A DNA stretch of 64,000 nt from Ophiura sarsii (lineage: Eukaryota > Echinodermata > Ophiuroidea > Amphilepidida > Ophiuridae), in NCBI GenBank assembly GCA_035610835.1, contig CM069446.1, positions 52,429,625 to 52,493,624 on the forward strand, read 5' to 3'. Within the stretch, counting starts at the first letter, position 1, and each line of letters starts with the position of its first letter. Below, one piece after another: positions 1-11,143 of the stretch. Under the pieces are notes generated by a model. The model did no database searches. It was not told the DNA's origin and saw nothing but the letters and a program-made list of their open reading frames with translations. The position numbers and the translations under genes were made by a program.

Positions 1-19
1 ACGATGTATACGAACATAC

Positions 20-154
20 CTGATGGCCCAAAGTTGTCTTCAATGGCCTCCGTTAGACCGATGCAATAGAGGGCGCAAGAGAAAACATTGGCGATATAAA
101 ACATCACACCGATACTACCGCCAAATTCAGGACCTAGCGCTCGGCTGATCATGA
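20..154 (-). CDS. SLC12A9: SLC12A9 exon 3 (135 bp)
   Basis: Acceptor CAG at 157-155 and donor GTATGT at 19-14. The exon completes the codon for F of AYFMISR, then reads [20 protein letters not shown] and a second segment ending [19 protein letters not shown]. This covers the end of transmembrane helix 2 and helix 3 of the family fold. The phase fits exon 2. Confidence 0.88.
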
Positions 155-3100
155 CTGGTTTGCAACACAAATTAAGGAGATATTACAAAGAGTATTGGTA
201 TTATAGTATAATCAGTTCCAAATTGGGGGAAAATATTCAGTTTTTATCTCTCTGCGCACAAAAGTAATCCAAATGTACGCGCGAGGTAATGGCCACACGC
301 ACACGGTCCGGGGAACGCATCACACATATAATGCACAGTGCGAATGTTGCCTTCATGCGCCCACGTCCTCCTGTATTCATTCGCTGCTGTAAAGAGGCTT
401 TGCCAATTTGGAACTGATCAAACTATAGAGGCTATTTTACTTCCTCTTGGCAGTAACATAACTTAACATAACTACCAAATAGGTTCATAAGGATCGTTGA
501 TTAGGATCTGATATGGGATGTTCATCTTAATAAAATATGATATTATGGCATTTTTTGGTCAAAATATTTAAAACTAAACAGAATTATGATAACAAAAAAC
601 ATTCCTAGAGAAGTTTTGAAAATATTTTGAGCAACAAAAGTGATTTTGGGGTCAAAATTCAAAAGATCAGTGTTTTTAGTGAAATTTGATATCAAAAATA
701 GAATATCTGACTAATTTCCTTTTCAAAAATGTATACTTTTATACATTTTATATCATCACATTTATAGTTCAGAGTTACAGCGCTTGATAAATTTCATATT
801 TTGGGGGTTTAACACCCCCTTATTAGACCCCAAGTGACTACATGTATATATCGTAATGGATACATTTACCTACCCTTTTCCCACCAAGAATCCCCACCCC
901 ATATTACAATATACAGTAAGGATACAGTAGGCTCCACCTCCTTCGATGGCACCGTTGGTAGATATTGCACTAACTGAAAGCACTGTTAACATTACAATGA
1001 GATACGCCAATAAGAACATCCCCAGTGTCTGCAGCTCACCGGCATGTCCTATAGCAAAACCTAATATGAGAGAGGATAGGAACACAAACATAACATGAGA
1101 CTAATAGTAATAAGCAATAGTGCCGAGAGAGCAGATAATACAAAAAGAGGAACCTAAAACATGAAAACAGCACCCGGGGGGGGGGGGGGCACTCATGTAT
1201 AAAAGTTGTAATCATCCGTGTGAATCCACTCTCAAAAACTACCCTTAACACGCACTTTCAAAGAAGGATACTCATACAAAGGATATAGGCCCTCAAGACA
1301 GAGTTAACACTGACATGAACATATGAAGTAAGTGCATGATTCAGTTTTGTTTGTAAATTTTCCCCTACGGGTCAAACATTTTGGGGGCTATCTTACCGAT
1401 GACACATGACTATCGCCCCAAGTAATCCTTATCGCGGATTCATGTTGAAAAAGACACCCTTATTCTCTTAAATTGGCAATTTTGATACCCTTAGCACAGG
1501 TCTGCGTTGTGGTCGCAAAAAGCACCCATATTCTGCATTTTCATTCACACGGATGATTACAACATTATACCTGACTGGCCCCCCGGGAAACAGCAACATA
1601 CTGTATATTTCCTGTAAAAAGAGCTGTGGGGCCCAGTCCCCCCAACTTTTCACAAAAGTAGGTAACCATACATGTAAGAACATGTTCTAAATATCAAGGA
1701 AAAGAGGTTTATTTTGGAGTGTCATCAAGGACCATGAAATCATGAAAATAGGGGGTATTTCATGAATCAGTCTCCACGAAATTCAGAAAAAGGGGTATCC
1801 AAATTTTCATATATTTGGAATCCTTCTGCTCCACCCCATATGGTTTAAATTATTTGATCAGAACACAACCCAAATCCACCATTTGGGGTACACCAGTTAT
1901 AACACAGGACCATACACTCCTGGTAATGTTAGGAGCAACCTTTTTTTTAATCTATTTTATGTATAAAGTGTCATTGAAAAAGGGTGTTAAAAATTCTAGT
2001 AATTAAAAACAAAAAATAGGGGCATTATTCACCCCCATTTTGTCATCGATTTTGCAAAAAAAGGGGTCAAAATTGATGAAAAATCCTTGCAAAAGGGTAC
2101 TTTGTAAAGATGAAGAACCGGAATGGTTACCAAATGTTGTGTAGAGTTGAGGGGCCGGGCCGTGGTGGGGGTGGGGGTGGGGGTGGGGTCTTAAAATAAT
2201 ATTTTAATTTAAAAGAAGGGCTTGGGGCAACTGTTGAATCCAACATATATATTCACGGAAACGGTGCTACTTAATAATCAAGTCCACAACGGAATAATTA
2301 AAGCGTAACAACACTTTTTAAACAAGATTTGTATATCTACTCTAGGTCATGTATGTTTCTCGACGCAGTTGTGCCAAGGGCTTTAATTAGGAGTGAATTC
2401 TACCCCTAACCCTGCCAAATCTAACAGAATCCAACAGAGGCGGTATGCCGCTGCCCCCATCATAAACACGACCCAATCTTCTTACGAATGGGGAGAAAAA
2501 CGGTTAAAGATCATCATTTTACCATGAGTTTGCTTGCTTTGATCATATACTCTCATGTTGTGTATTATATAAAAAATATTTTCTATTTTCTGAGGAAGTG
2601 AATAGTGTGTTTTACAATGTTTAATGCTGAAATAGTTTTAGTTTTAAGAGGAAACTAGGGGCTTTTATACAAACAAATTACCTGTTTTATATCAAATAAC
2701 TTCCTGCAAATAAAATCAAATCGGAACTGATACACATGGTCATTCCAAGAACAATGCCTTTATTAGTTGGTATTACTATACTTAAAAAAACAAAGTACAA
2801 ACGCAACACATACTGACTTCAAAGATACACTTCCTTTTCAAATTAGACTTTACAGTCAACAAAATAAATAACTATAGCTCTAAAATTATAACTCCTATAT
2901 AAACATATTAAATTATAAAGTTTTGAAGTCGGGTTGCGGCAATTTATTTCTGTAAAACCCAAACCTAGTTTGGGGTGAGGTTAGGGTTAGATGATACCAA
3001 AAAGATATAGAAGAGTGAATGGCAGGACATTTCAATATCCATTCTAATGGAATTGTTGTATATTTTAAATTTGATCATCTACAGTAAATGTTTCTCAGGC

Positions 3101-6100
3101 AGACTATTAAAAACACCTGATAAATTTGACCAAACTAGATTTTTATTTAATGTGAAATTTGTTTCCCTGTACAAATTGAAATCCGATCCCAAATTTTGAA
3201 CTTTTCAGAGAGATAAAATGTTTCCAATTATTTTTAAAAATTACACCTTGTTAACATAATTTGATGATATTTAATGCTATTTGATAACAAATTAAAAGAG
3301 AGAAGAAAAAAACCTGATCGGTTGATCCCACTTGAAAGGTTGACTGCCTGTAGAACAAGCCCCTCCCTCACCCCCTGATTATAAAATGTACTACTGTAAA
3401 AGTGGAAATGTTCACGCTACATTTATTTTCGCGCTTTTCGCGCTCAAATCAGCAAGCGTGAAAATTAAAACGCGCGAATATATTCATTTTGTATGTAGGT
3501 CTATGCATGGAAGCTCAAAATCGCGAAAATAAAAACAAGCAAAATTGTTCAAAATGAGCAATGCGCGAAGATTTACACGCACGAACATTTCCACTTTTAC
3601 AGTAATTGTCCACTGGCTGTCATAATTATTTGTTCTGTAAACAAAAGTCAGACAGATATTTGTTTTGAATGGAAGGTGATCTGGTGTGTTTAAACTGATA
3701 AATATCACAGTAACCTTGTCCTGATCCACGATAAAATAAATACATTTGTATACAGGGGGGGGGAGAATTGGTATAAGGATTACCACAATAAATAAGAGGC
3801 AGAAATATCAGCCACAAAGTATAGACCTTACAGTTGGTGCCTTCCATATATCCAAAATAGCACCCCACCCATCAAACTCCACCCCCCCCCCCCCCCCCCC
3901 CCCCCCCTCACCTTAAAAAAAACCTTAATACCCAGGCCTGGAAAATTGGGGAAATTAAGAAAGTTCTCTAGTTCTTTTACTGAAACATTTGGTTTTTGGA
4001 CAGACATTACAGTTTTAAAAATGAAGAATTGCATTTGTTGGGTTGGGTGGGAATTCCTTCTTATAAAAGGGTAATTATTGTCTTCTTGCCATAAAATGTA
4101 CACACCTAGTAAAAACCAGTTTCTGACAACAAAATAGTCATTTTATATTTTAAACAAAGAAATTTGAGGTAACATTAATGACATTCTGTTAAACTCTGTT
4201 TAAAAGCAATATTATGAAATCTTTTCCAAACTTGTATACACATTTTTTCTCTAATATAATGAATTTGACTATCGGCGAACAAAGACATTCGTGGACTCAT
4301 TAAAATCTGCTTCCAATTTAAAGCATTATCCAACATTTTTTTTTTTAATTTTCATCATAAAACATTCTGTATTATTGTGTCCACTTGTACAGTTGTGATC
4401 GTAGCCAGAAACACTGTAAACCGCGTTATAGCAGCGTCAAACCATGGAATTCTATTTACGAACACAAAAAAATTAGTTGCCAGAGTGTTGTTTATTTTAA
4501 CTTATTCAAAGCAAGATTTTAAAGTAATTAGGGAACATACTGCTCTGTAACTTAAAGGTATATTATGTGATCTTTTCCAGGGAACGCCCTCAACATCGAA
4601 ACAAATTGAAAGCAGATTTTCTTGCAGATTTACATTTCTGATCATAAATCGTACATACATTCCAAGTTACAGGACGATACGATTCTTAATTACTTCAAAA
4701 TCATGGTTTTAGAGTGAAAATAAACTGTCGGATTACCGACAACTTATTTTACTCTAGTCTAAATTCACTCTAAAACCATGATTTTGAGGTAATTAGGAAT
4801 CGTATCGTTCTGTAACTTGGAATGTATGTACGATTTATAATCAGAAATGTAAATCTGCAAGAAAATCTACTTTCTAAAAAGTAGATCCTGAATAGAGGGC
4901 CCTCCCTGGAAAATATCACATAATATGCCTTTAAGAAGATATTTAAATTTCATGTTTATCAACATATTTTGACCAAAAAATGCATTTAGAGGAAATACTC
5001 AAAGATAGAGGGCGTTCCATGAAAAAATAGCATAAAATTTGCCTTGTGTGGTTTGTATTGGTAATTGTTATGGGTATACCTTTTGGCATAGCTTATAAAG
5101 CTACATTGTACTTTCTCCATGATGGGATGGGAACAAAACAGTGGCGTAGCTACAAATATCACCCCCCCCCCCCCCCGACCCCCATTTGTGGCCCTGCCCC
5201 CTCCCCCCCCCCCAAAAAAAAAAGTAAATAGAAAGAAAGAAAAATGAGAACAGAGTTGTTGCTCCGTCTCCTGGCCGCCCCACTCTCTGGAGGTAGTGCG
5301 TATATGCGTTATAAATAACCATTTACAAGGACCATTTTTTGCCAGGGTTTTGGAGAAAACATGCCCTCCCCCCACCCCCTCTCTCTCTCTCTCTCTCTCA
5401 AATATTTGACTGCAAAAAATGTGGGGCAACATTTACAAACAAAATTGGAAATCTTCCCCCCCCCCCCCCCCCCCCTGGAAAAACCCTAGCTACGCCACTG
5501 GAACAACATCCATTTATTCTATTGTATAGCGCATCCATACCCAAATCAAACTTGGGGTACCACCCCCTGAATTATCATACATTAAACATCTATGATATCA
5601 ACATGTCCTTGTACCCTATGGCTAATTAGGTATGTATACAATGGTTATGAAATATTGTTACGCAAAATAATTTCCCACTAATCTAGAACATGTCGTGTCA
5701 AGGAGCTTCAGGTTATTGTAATTGTACACATTATTTCAAATTGAAACAATTCCTGGTTGCACTGCACATGACATTCGCACACCGTAGGTATTTGAAATTA
5801 TTCCTATGTCATGAAAATGTTGAAACATTTTGTGAACCACATCACGTTCTTTGGAAATGGTATATTTTGGAAAGATTTTTTGTCTTTCAAATAAAGATAT
5901 ACAAAATAATGGAAAAGGTTTCAATTATAGTCTGAAATGTCTAATTTTGGAGGGAAATTTGATGACATTTCCAAATAAACATTTTTCATTCAAACCTGAT
6001 TATCTGTACACACCTTGCACTACGCTTTTCACTGTGTGTTATTATGGGTTCTCTTGTTTCAGTTTCAGTACTTCAATAGTAATAATGAGTTTTCAGTGGA

Positions 6101-8926
6101 AGCTTCACGATCAAACAGATTGTGAAAAGCCCGGGGGGGGGGGGGGGGCAGTCAAACATAATGTTGTACACATGCGTGACCAAAAAAACGTGTAAAAAGG
6201 GGTGTTTTTTCAGTGTTGGACGCGTCACGCGCATGAAGCGTTAAGGGTATCAAAAACGCTGATTTTCAAGAAAAAGGGTGGCTTAAAATCCCGGCTTAAA
6301 ATACAGGTCGAACGTGTTTAGGGTAACTTATTTTGTTCCCCGTTAAATAGACAAAACTTGTTTAGGGGTCATATTCTGGCAAGAACTTGTTTAGGGGTCA
6401 AAATTTGCAAGGAAAGCGCGCTAAAAACTTGTTTAGGGGGTCATTTTGCTTGCAGGGTAAAACTTGTTTAGGGGGTGTCTGGAAAAAATTTGGTCACGCA
6501 TGTGTACACCATAATGTTTGACTGCCCCCCCCCCCCCGCCCCCCCCCCCCCCCCCCCCCCCCGCCCCCGGGTGAAAAGATGGTGAGAATCCATTTACAAT
6601 GTAGATTATTTCAATAGATTTTGAGAGATCTGTGATATATCTCCTCTCACGCAGATTTGTCTATTATTCTGTTATTTGCTGCAAACACTGTGGAATAATT
6701 CTACTCCTTTGTGGAATAATGTCAAGTTTTTTTGTGAATTGAAAACTTGTACACTAGTAGAGTATGATGGTGGGGTGCTAGTCACAACACAGCCCCCCCC
6801 CCCTCCCCCCAACAGCTCAAGCCCCCTTATTCTGTTTCCTAGAAAATTGACTTTTAATGTAAAATTACTGAATAAGCTTTAAAATGTGTATGAAATGACT
6901 AATTTCAGACCAAATTAAGCTATTTTTTAAGCAAATTAAAAAAACAGCCAAAATGATTGCCCATTTCCCACACATCTTCTCTCCTCCCCCATTTTTCTCT
7001 TGCCCCATCCCGAGATTTTAATTACTCCCATTTACCCTCCTCCTTCCCCCCCCCCCCCCTCCAAATAAAACAACAAAACAAAGCAAAAAACAACAACACA
7101 CAAACAAATTTGATGCTGGCCAGTGGCGGCAACACGGAGGATGGGGTCATGACCTTCCCCCACTTGCCCTTCCAGACAGATTGAGCCCCATCCCATTTTG
7201 TCCCCCAAACAATAGAAAAATGATGATTTTTAATGTCAAAATTACTTATAATTAGCTTAAAATCGGTCATTGGTCTGAAATGACTAATTCAGACTAAATT
7301 AAGCTAATTTCAAGCAATTTAACAAGAGCCAAAACGTGTCTTTTTCATCTAAAAGCTGTGAGCGTTGTACTAATATTAGATGATCTGAGACGGTTTATAA
7401 GGTATAAATGGCTAAAAACCATACAGAATTGGGCAAAATATGAGCAAAATAGTTAAAAGTAATGTGGTTTGGGAGGTAAGGGGGTTTAAAAGGCATATTA
7501 TGTGATCTTTTCCAAGTAGCGCCCTCTATCATTGAATTTTACTATGAAAGCAGATTTTCTTGCAGATTTGCATTTTTGATCATAAATCATAAAGAAGTTA
7601 CAGATCGATACGATTCCTTATTACTTCAAAATCATGGTTTGAAAATAGATTGTACCGAGCGGTACAATACAATCTACTTGTATTTTTCAAAATTTTACTC
7701 TAAATACACTCTAAAACCATGATTTTAAGGTTATTGGGAATCGTATCGCTCTGTTACTTGGAATATATTCATGATTTATGATCAGAAAAGTAAATCTGCA
7801 AGTAAATCTGCTTCCAATTTTTTTTCGAGGATTGAGGGCGTCCCCTGGAAAAGATCACATAATATACCTTTAATGAAGAAATGTGGTATAACCCATTTGA
7901 GGGCCATGAGGTAATGAAATAATGTGGTTTCTGATATAAAAAAAACATGGTAGGGTGAATCTAAATCGTGTATTTGTGTTTGGTGTCAGATGTGGGATTT
8001 GACACTGTGGTAGCTCCCGCCAGAGTCCTGATTATTTAAGACATTTGAATGATACTAAATTGCATATAACCATGGTATAAACAGGGTGTATTACACAAGG
8101 TGTAATTAAATTAAAAGTGGTTTCTTAAAAGTATAAACCATGGGATAGGACAACATTAAATTTTTAAAGTCAGGAAATAGGCCTGTGCATTATATTTTAA
8201 CTCTATCAATAATTACCAATAACGGATACATTTTGCAACACTTACCAGTGGGATCCCGTCCAAAGGATGGGCGTCCCGCTAGTTAAAATTAATGATGATG
8301 CATGCAGAATGTGAGTGACTGAAAAACATTTTTAACATCAGAGTCATGATCATCAGGTCTAGACATCAGCCTGTTGTAATCAAATGTTGATCATAAACCA
8401 ACCCAGTAATTGGATAGACCCAGTTTCATGATCTTGTTGTGTGCCCCATCTGGAGATTTGACTTTGGATCAATTTGAAGTCATGATGATATGTGTTCATT
8501 TGATTAAATCATCACTAATGTATTGTCATATCATGATATTATCATTTAATTGGATTTATTTTATTAACTTAATCTAAACTAAATTAATTACATGTTCATA
8601 AACTACTAACTCTTACCGACACGTAAAAACAGAATAACACTGAACATAGATAACACACAGGGTACAAACACCCAAAGAAAGTTGACAGATGCCCCTGATT
8701 TCTCCTGCTACCGGCACTGCCATTGTGTCCCCCACCAGTACCGCCGCCGTGTATGTTTTCAGGCCTACTCGATGACCGATCAAGCGGTACCGTAATAAGG
8801 GTGATTTATCATCGGGTCTGCTGTAATAATCATGCTGAATGCTGCTGAGACCTCCCTGGTCGGCTGCTCCAGACTCCGGCCTTGCTGCTGTAAACCCGGC
8901 TGAAGAGGACTCGGTAACTCCGCCAT
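20..8926 (-). CDS. SLC12A9: SLC12A9-like cation-chloride cotransporter family member, 5' part (three exons)
   Basis: Orphan member of the SLC12 cation-chloride cotransporter family, called CIP1 in mammals; a multi-pass membrane protein whose transport activity is unsettled. Exons in transcript order are 8617-8926, 926-1060 and 20-154. The spliced reading gives an N-terminal SPLLRYRL motif, a cytosolic glycine-rich stretch, transmembrane segment 1 ([20 protein letters not shown]), then [39 protein letters not shown] and [19 protein letters not shown]. The GGGAYFMISR...GPE.GGSIG signature matches SLC12A9 better than the KCC or NKCC branches. Splice phases at both junctions agree. The gene continues past the left edge, so most membrane segments and the C-terminal domain are not visible. 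Exon 1 contains frame breaks described in its own entry. Human SLC12A9 is about 914 residues; roughly 190 are seen here. Confidence 0.85.
202..427. mobile_element. MITE family 1, copy 1 (TAGTTTGATCAGTTCCAAAT ends)
   Basis: Inverted ends of about 25 bp: TATAGTATAATCAGTTCCAA at the left, and CCAATTTGGAACTGATCAAA followed by CTATAG at the right. The inside has no coding capacity. It lies in SLC12A9 intron 2. Nine further copies lie at 21989, 23799, 28371, 29725, 32512, 37384, 46999, 52994 and 58482. The flanks are consistent with a TA target. Confidence 0.8.
926..1060 (-). CDS. SLC12A9: SLC12A9 exon 2 (135 bp)
   Basis: Acceptor TTAG at 1064-1061 preceded by a pyrimidine-rich tract, donor GTATCC at 925-920. 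Reads [20 protein letters not shown], then [20 protein letters not shown] and GGAY. The first codon (G) is split with exon 1, whose donor is at 8616. The sequence is strongly SLC12A9-like. Confidence 0.9.
1173..1587. mobile_element. CCCGGG-ended MITE, copy A, with 8-bp target duplication
   Basis: The left end is CCCGGG followed by a G run. The right end is a C run ending CCCGGG. Subterminal inverted repeats match: TTGTAATCATCCGTGTGAAT near 1205 and its complement near 1542-1562. AAACAGCA occurs immediately before (1165-1172) and after (1588-1595), an exact 8-bp target-site duplication. The element lies in SLC12A9 intron 1 and has no coding capacity. A second member with its own duplication lies at 6130-6571. 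Confidence 0.85.
1588..3389. other. Intron 1 of SLC12A9, no gene seen
   Basis: AT-rich intronic DNA with a G/T-rich stretch near 2165-2190. I see no exon, RNA gene or clear mobile-element ends here. Confidence 0.5.
3390..3606. mobile_element. Palindromic MITE with ACTGTAAAAGTGGAAATGTT ends
   Basis: TACTGTAAAAGTGGAAATGT at the left pairs with ACATTTCCACTTTTACAGTA at the right, enclosing a CG-rich core with several TTTCGCG and CGCGAA words. A related copy lies at 28763-28970. Confidence 0.7.
3882..3907. repeat. Long poly-C tract
   Basis: About 25 consecutive C residues. Similar C or G runs of 12-30 bases occur near 5162, 5456, 6134, 6524, 7047, 9580, 9624, 9945, 10366, 10928 and 32057. Run lengths in such tracts are often misassembled. 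Confidence 0.9.
4556..4930. mobile_element. TTAA-flanked palindromic MITE, copy 1
   Basis: A near-complete inverted repeat of 375 bp. The left arm starts AGGTATATTATGTGATCTTT and the right arm ends ATCACATAATATGCCT. TTAA occurs directly on both sides (4552-4555 and 4931-4934). The two arms also match through ATCATGGTTTTAGAGTGAA near the centre. TTAA targets are typical of piggyBac-type transposases. No transposase is encoded. Confidence 0.85.
5139..5500. mobile_element. hAT-like MITE with CAGTGGCGTAGCTA ends
   Basis: Left end CAGTGGCGTAGCTAC, right end TAGCTACGCCACTG. The 8-bp flanks are GAACAAAA (5131-5138) and GAACAACA (5501-5508), matching at seven of eight positions, as expected for hAT elements. 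The interior holds two C runs and a CT microsatellite near 5380-5398, with no transposase. Confidence 0.8.
6130..6571. mobile_element. CCCGGG-ended MITE, copy B, with 7-bp target duplication
   Basis: Starts CCCGGG with a long G run and ends with a long C run and CCCGGG. Just inside, CAGTCAAACATAATGTTGTA at the left pairs with its near complement at 6496-6523. TGAAAAG flanks both sides (6123-6129 and 6572-6578). The interior repeats AACTTGTTTAGGGG four times between 6355 and 6475. No open frame of note. Confidence 0.85.
7490..7869. mobile_element. TTAA-flanked palindromic MITE, copy 2
   Basis: Same family as 4556-4930, with AGGCATATTATGTGATCTTT and ATCACATAATATACC ends and TTAA on both sides. 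The centre is a TACCGAGCGGTA palindrome between two copies of a strand-complementary segment carrying ATCATGGTTT. Confidence 0.85.
7870..8610. other. Intron 1 of SLC12A9, distal part, no gene seen
   Basis: AT-rich intron leading back to exon 1. It contains a diffuse cluster of ATCATGAT-type words near 8340-8540. No exon is supported. Confidence 0.5.
8617..8926 (-). CDS. SLC12A9: SLC12A9 exon 1 with three frame breaks
   Basis: The start ATG at 8926-8924 lies in ACATGGCGG, a good initiation context. Donor GTAAGA is at 8616-8611. Read in one frame from the ATG, a TGA stops translation near 8780. The SLC12A9-like pieces sit in three successive frames: [11 protein letters not shown] in one, [14 protein letters not shown]...GHLSTFFG in the next, and [18 protein letters not shown] back in the ATG frame. 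Each change is equivalent to one missing base, near 8790, near 8680 and somewhere between 8926 and about 8830. The total is three, so exon length and donor phase still fit exon 2. This looks like base-calling or assembly loss rather than gene death, but a damaged allele cannot be excluded. Confidence 0.7.
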
Positions 8927-9104
8927 GTCCAAGTTTAACCCGTGACAACTGTCAGCATCAACACCACCACCACATCGCGGTTTTGCTATGATTCTCAAGG
9001 CCGTGGTGATCAGCTGGGTCTGTCCGAATCACGTGAGAAAACAAGTGCGCTATGACAGCTTTTCAGCGTGACCTCCGATAACGCTGAATGGGTTTTGTTG
9101 CCAA

Positions 9105-9109
9105 CCAAT
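9105..9109 (+). promoter_or_regulatory. CCAAT box upstream of the SLC12A9 start
   Basis: CCAAT lies about 180 bp upstream of the SLC12A9 start codon, readable in either orientation by NF-Y. No convincing TATA box or initiator is visible, so this is a weak promoter hint only. Confidence 0.25.
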
Positions 9110-9244
9110 GAACCTTGGGGCGTCAATGACAGATGCTATGCATACTATTTATTTTTCTGCGTACCGGGATTTGGGTCATGGGATGACCCGACATGAACTT
9201 TTCAATTAGTAATGATAGTCTCTTTGGACAGTCGTACTGTAAAG

Positions 9245-9263
9245 ATGAGCTTCATTGTCACAG
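9245..9263 (+). CDS. Possible short first coding exon of an unidentified plus-strand gene
   Basis: ATG at 9245 reads MSFIVT plus one base before a donor-like CAG/GTGTCT. The phase fits the exon-like block at 11023-11094. It is divergent from SLC12A9, about 320 bp from its start, so a shared bidirectional promoter is conceivable. With only six codons this could easily be chance. Confidence 0.2.
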
Positions 9264-9272
9264 GTGTCTTAG

Positions 9273-9693
9273 GGAGTGTTCATAAATATTTTGGTGGGAG
9301 TGGTTGGACATTTTTGAGCCTCTGACATAATTCTTTTTTTGATCTCACCCAAACACTGTTATTTTTTTCTTTATCCCCCTTTTATGGTGATTTTTTTTCT
9401 TGGCCCCTGTATGTCTAAGTTACCGAGCATTATTAGATTCGACTGGGCACGAAGCGTGTAATTGTAAAAATGTCAGTGGGTGTTTTTTTTGTGCGGACAA
9501 ATGTGAAAACAAAATTGTATGCAAACAAATTCAACTTTTTTGTTTGATCCCCCTATTAAATACAATTTTTGTTTGTGACCCCCCCCCCCCCCTTTTTTGG
9601 GACTTGTTTTTCTTCTGATCTCCCCCCCCCCCCCCCCCCCCAACCTCCTCCATTTTTTCAACTGCCCACCAAGGTATTTATGAACACTCCCCT
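9273..9693. mobile_element. Inverted-repeat MITE with GGGAGTGTTCATAAATA ends
   Basis: GGGAGTGTTCATAAATATTT and GGTGGG at the left are matched by the complement of CCCACCAAGGTATTTATGAA and CACTCCC at the right. C runs near 9580 and 9624-9643 lie inside. No coding capacity. Confidence 0.7.
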
Positions 9694-10525
9694 AGAAGAT
9701 CTTTTTACATAGCAAAACAAATGTATTGAGGGGCGGTCATTTTCTTTGGTAGGGGGTGGGTCACAAATATGTCATTTACCATCGTCATTTCTATTGCCCT
9801 ACGAAATCGGTTAATGTCAAAATTACCCAAATTAGCTCAAATTAATTACATTTCGTCAAAAAAGTGTAATTTCAAACCTAAAGCTGATTTCAAGCAATCT
9901 AAGCTTAATATAACTTAACAAAAATCTTCGCACACATCTTATGCCGCCCCCCCCCCCCCCCCACCCCCCACCACACACCCTAAAGATAAAATACGGACTG
10001 CTTTCCCCCCACCCACCCTCCCCCACCCTAAAAATAAAATACGGACTGTCATACCTATTTTAAGAAAAAGTTGTTTTGTGAAATCACTCCGCTGTTTTAC
10101 ACATGCTTTGGGGAAATGTTTACTATTTTCTCACAAGGACCCCATTTTGGACAATTTGGCAGACTCTTACCATGGACTTTCTCTTACCCATTGACCCTAC
10201 CCACATTTTTCAAACTCTGTCACCACATATGCCCTACAGTGACATATCAATTTGATAAAAATGTCATTGGTTGAGAGAGCAAAACTGAAAAGGGGATCGT
10301 AACAACCCAGTAGCGTAACTAGGGTCTTCAATTTGTTTGATTGGGTGGTGTGTGGTGTTTTTTTTGGGGGGGGGGGGGGGGGGGGGGGGGGGTGATGGGG
10401 GACAAGCCTGTGATCAGGGGGGCGGCATAACTGACTTTTTTGTATATATACATAGTTTGTCATTTCTTTGGGGGCATCAGGGGAGCAAGCCTTCTGGCAG
10501 GGGGAAATCCCCCCCCCCCACCCTG

Positions 10526-10941
10526 CCCGGGGGGGGGGGCACTCAACTTTTTGTTGATAGGGGTGTGCCGCCCAGGGTATCAAAAAGGGGGCTACAAAAC
10601 GGAACTGAGTGGATTTTATGACGAAAAATAGGGTCTTAGGAACAGATATTTTTCAAAAAAGTAGGTCTTGAGAACTGGCCTATAGTTCAATTTTGATTAG
10701 CAAGAACGCAAATTTTCGATTTGTTTTTGGTTTTAGAACGCAAACTTTTCGAAGAATTGGGGCTTTGGAATGCAAAATGTCGCAATTTTTGAATTTCGAT
10801 AAAATTTGGGTCTTAAGAACTGATGCAGGCTCAAAAGGGGGGTCATAAGAGCTAGCAGCAGAGGGTGAAAAAGGGGGTCTTCAGCGCCGCACATACCTAT
10901 ACCCTTTTCCAATGTCAGTGCCCCTCACCCCCCCCCCCCCC
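10526..10941. mobile_element. Possible third CCCGGG-ended element
   Basis: Left end CCCGGG with a G run followed by GGGGCACT. Right side AGTGCCCCTC followed by a C run, with no clear CCCGGG end or target duplication. The interior repeats phrases related to GGGTCTTAGGAAC. It is probably a diverged or truncated member of the family at 1173 and 6130. Confidence 0.45.
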
Positions 10942-11022
10942 AAATGATATGTGAGTGCCATCCACTGTGCTCTTGTAAGAGATTCATAGAAGGCAGTGTT
11001 TAAACACATATTTTCTATACAG

Positions 11023-11094
11023 ACTACCCAAAACCTGTAGACCTAGAGAGTACCATAACTGCATTCCAAGCCATGGCAGCAATAGCATCTGGGG
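11023..11094 (+). CDS. Exon-like block, unidentified protein
   Basis: A 72-bp open block between an acceptor-like TTTTCTATACAG (ending 11022) and a donor GTAAGA (11095-11100). It reads YPKPVDLESTITAFQAMAAI followed by ASG, with two bases before and one after, so it would join in phase to the tiny block ending at 9263. Amino-acid composition and splice signals look genuine, but I do not recognise the protein and found no convincing downstream exon. The Penelope-like insertion begins about 50 bp past the donor. Confidence 0.35.
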
Positions 11095-11130
11095 GTAAGA
11101 CCAAAATATTGTGTGGCAAAATGCGCGAAC

Positions 11131-11143
11131 ATTTTGCCTTTTA
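11131..11143. repeat. Left target-site duplication of the Penelope-like composite
   Basis: ATTTTGCCTTTTA immediately precedes the element and is repeated exactly at 17656-17668. Confidence 0.85.

Noticed and set aside
4986..5432. 148-codon minus-strand frame with long Gly runs
   Set aside because: It is produced by C/G homopolymers inside a hAT-like MITE.
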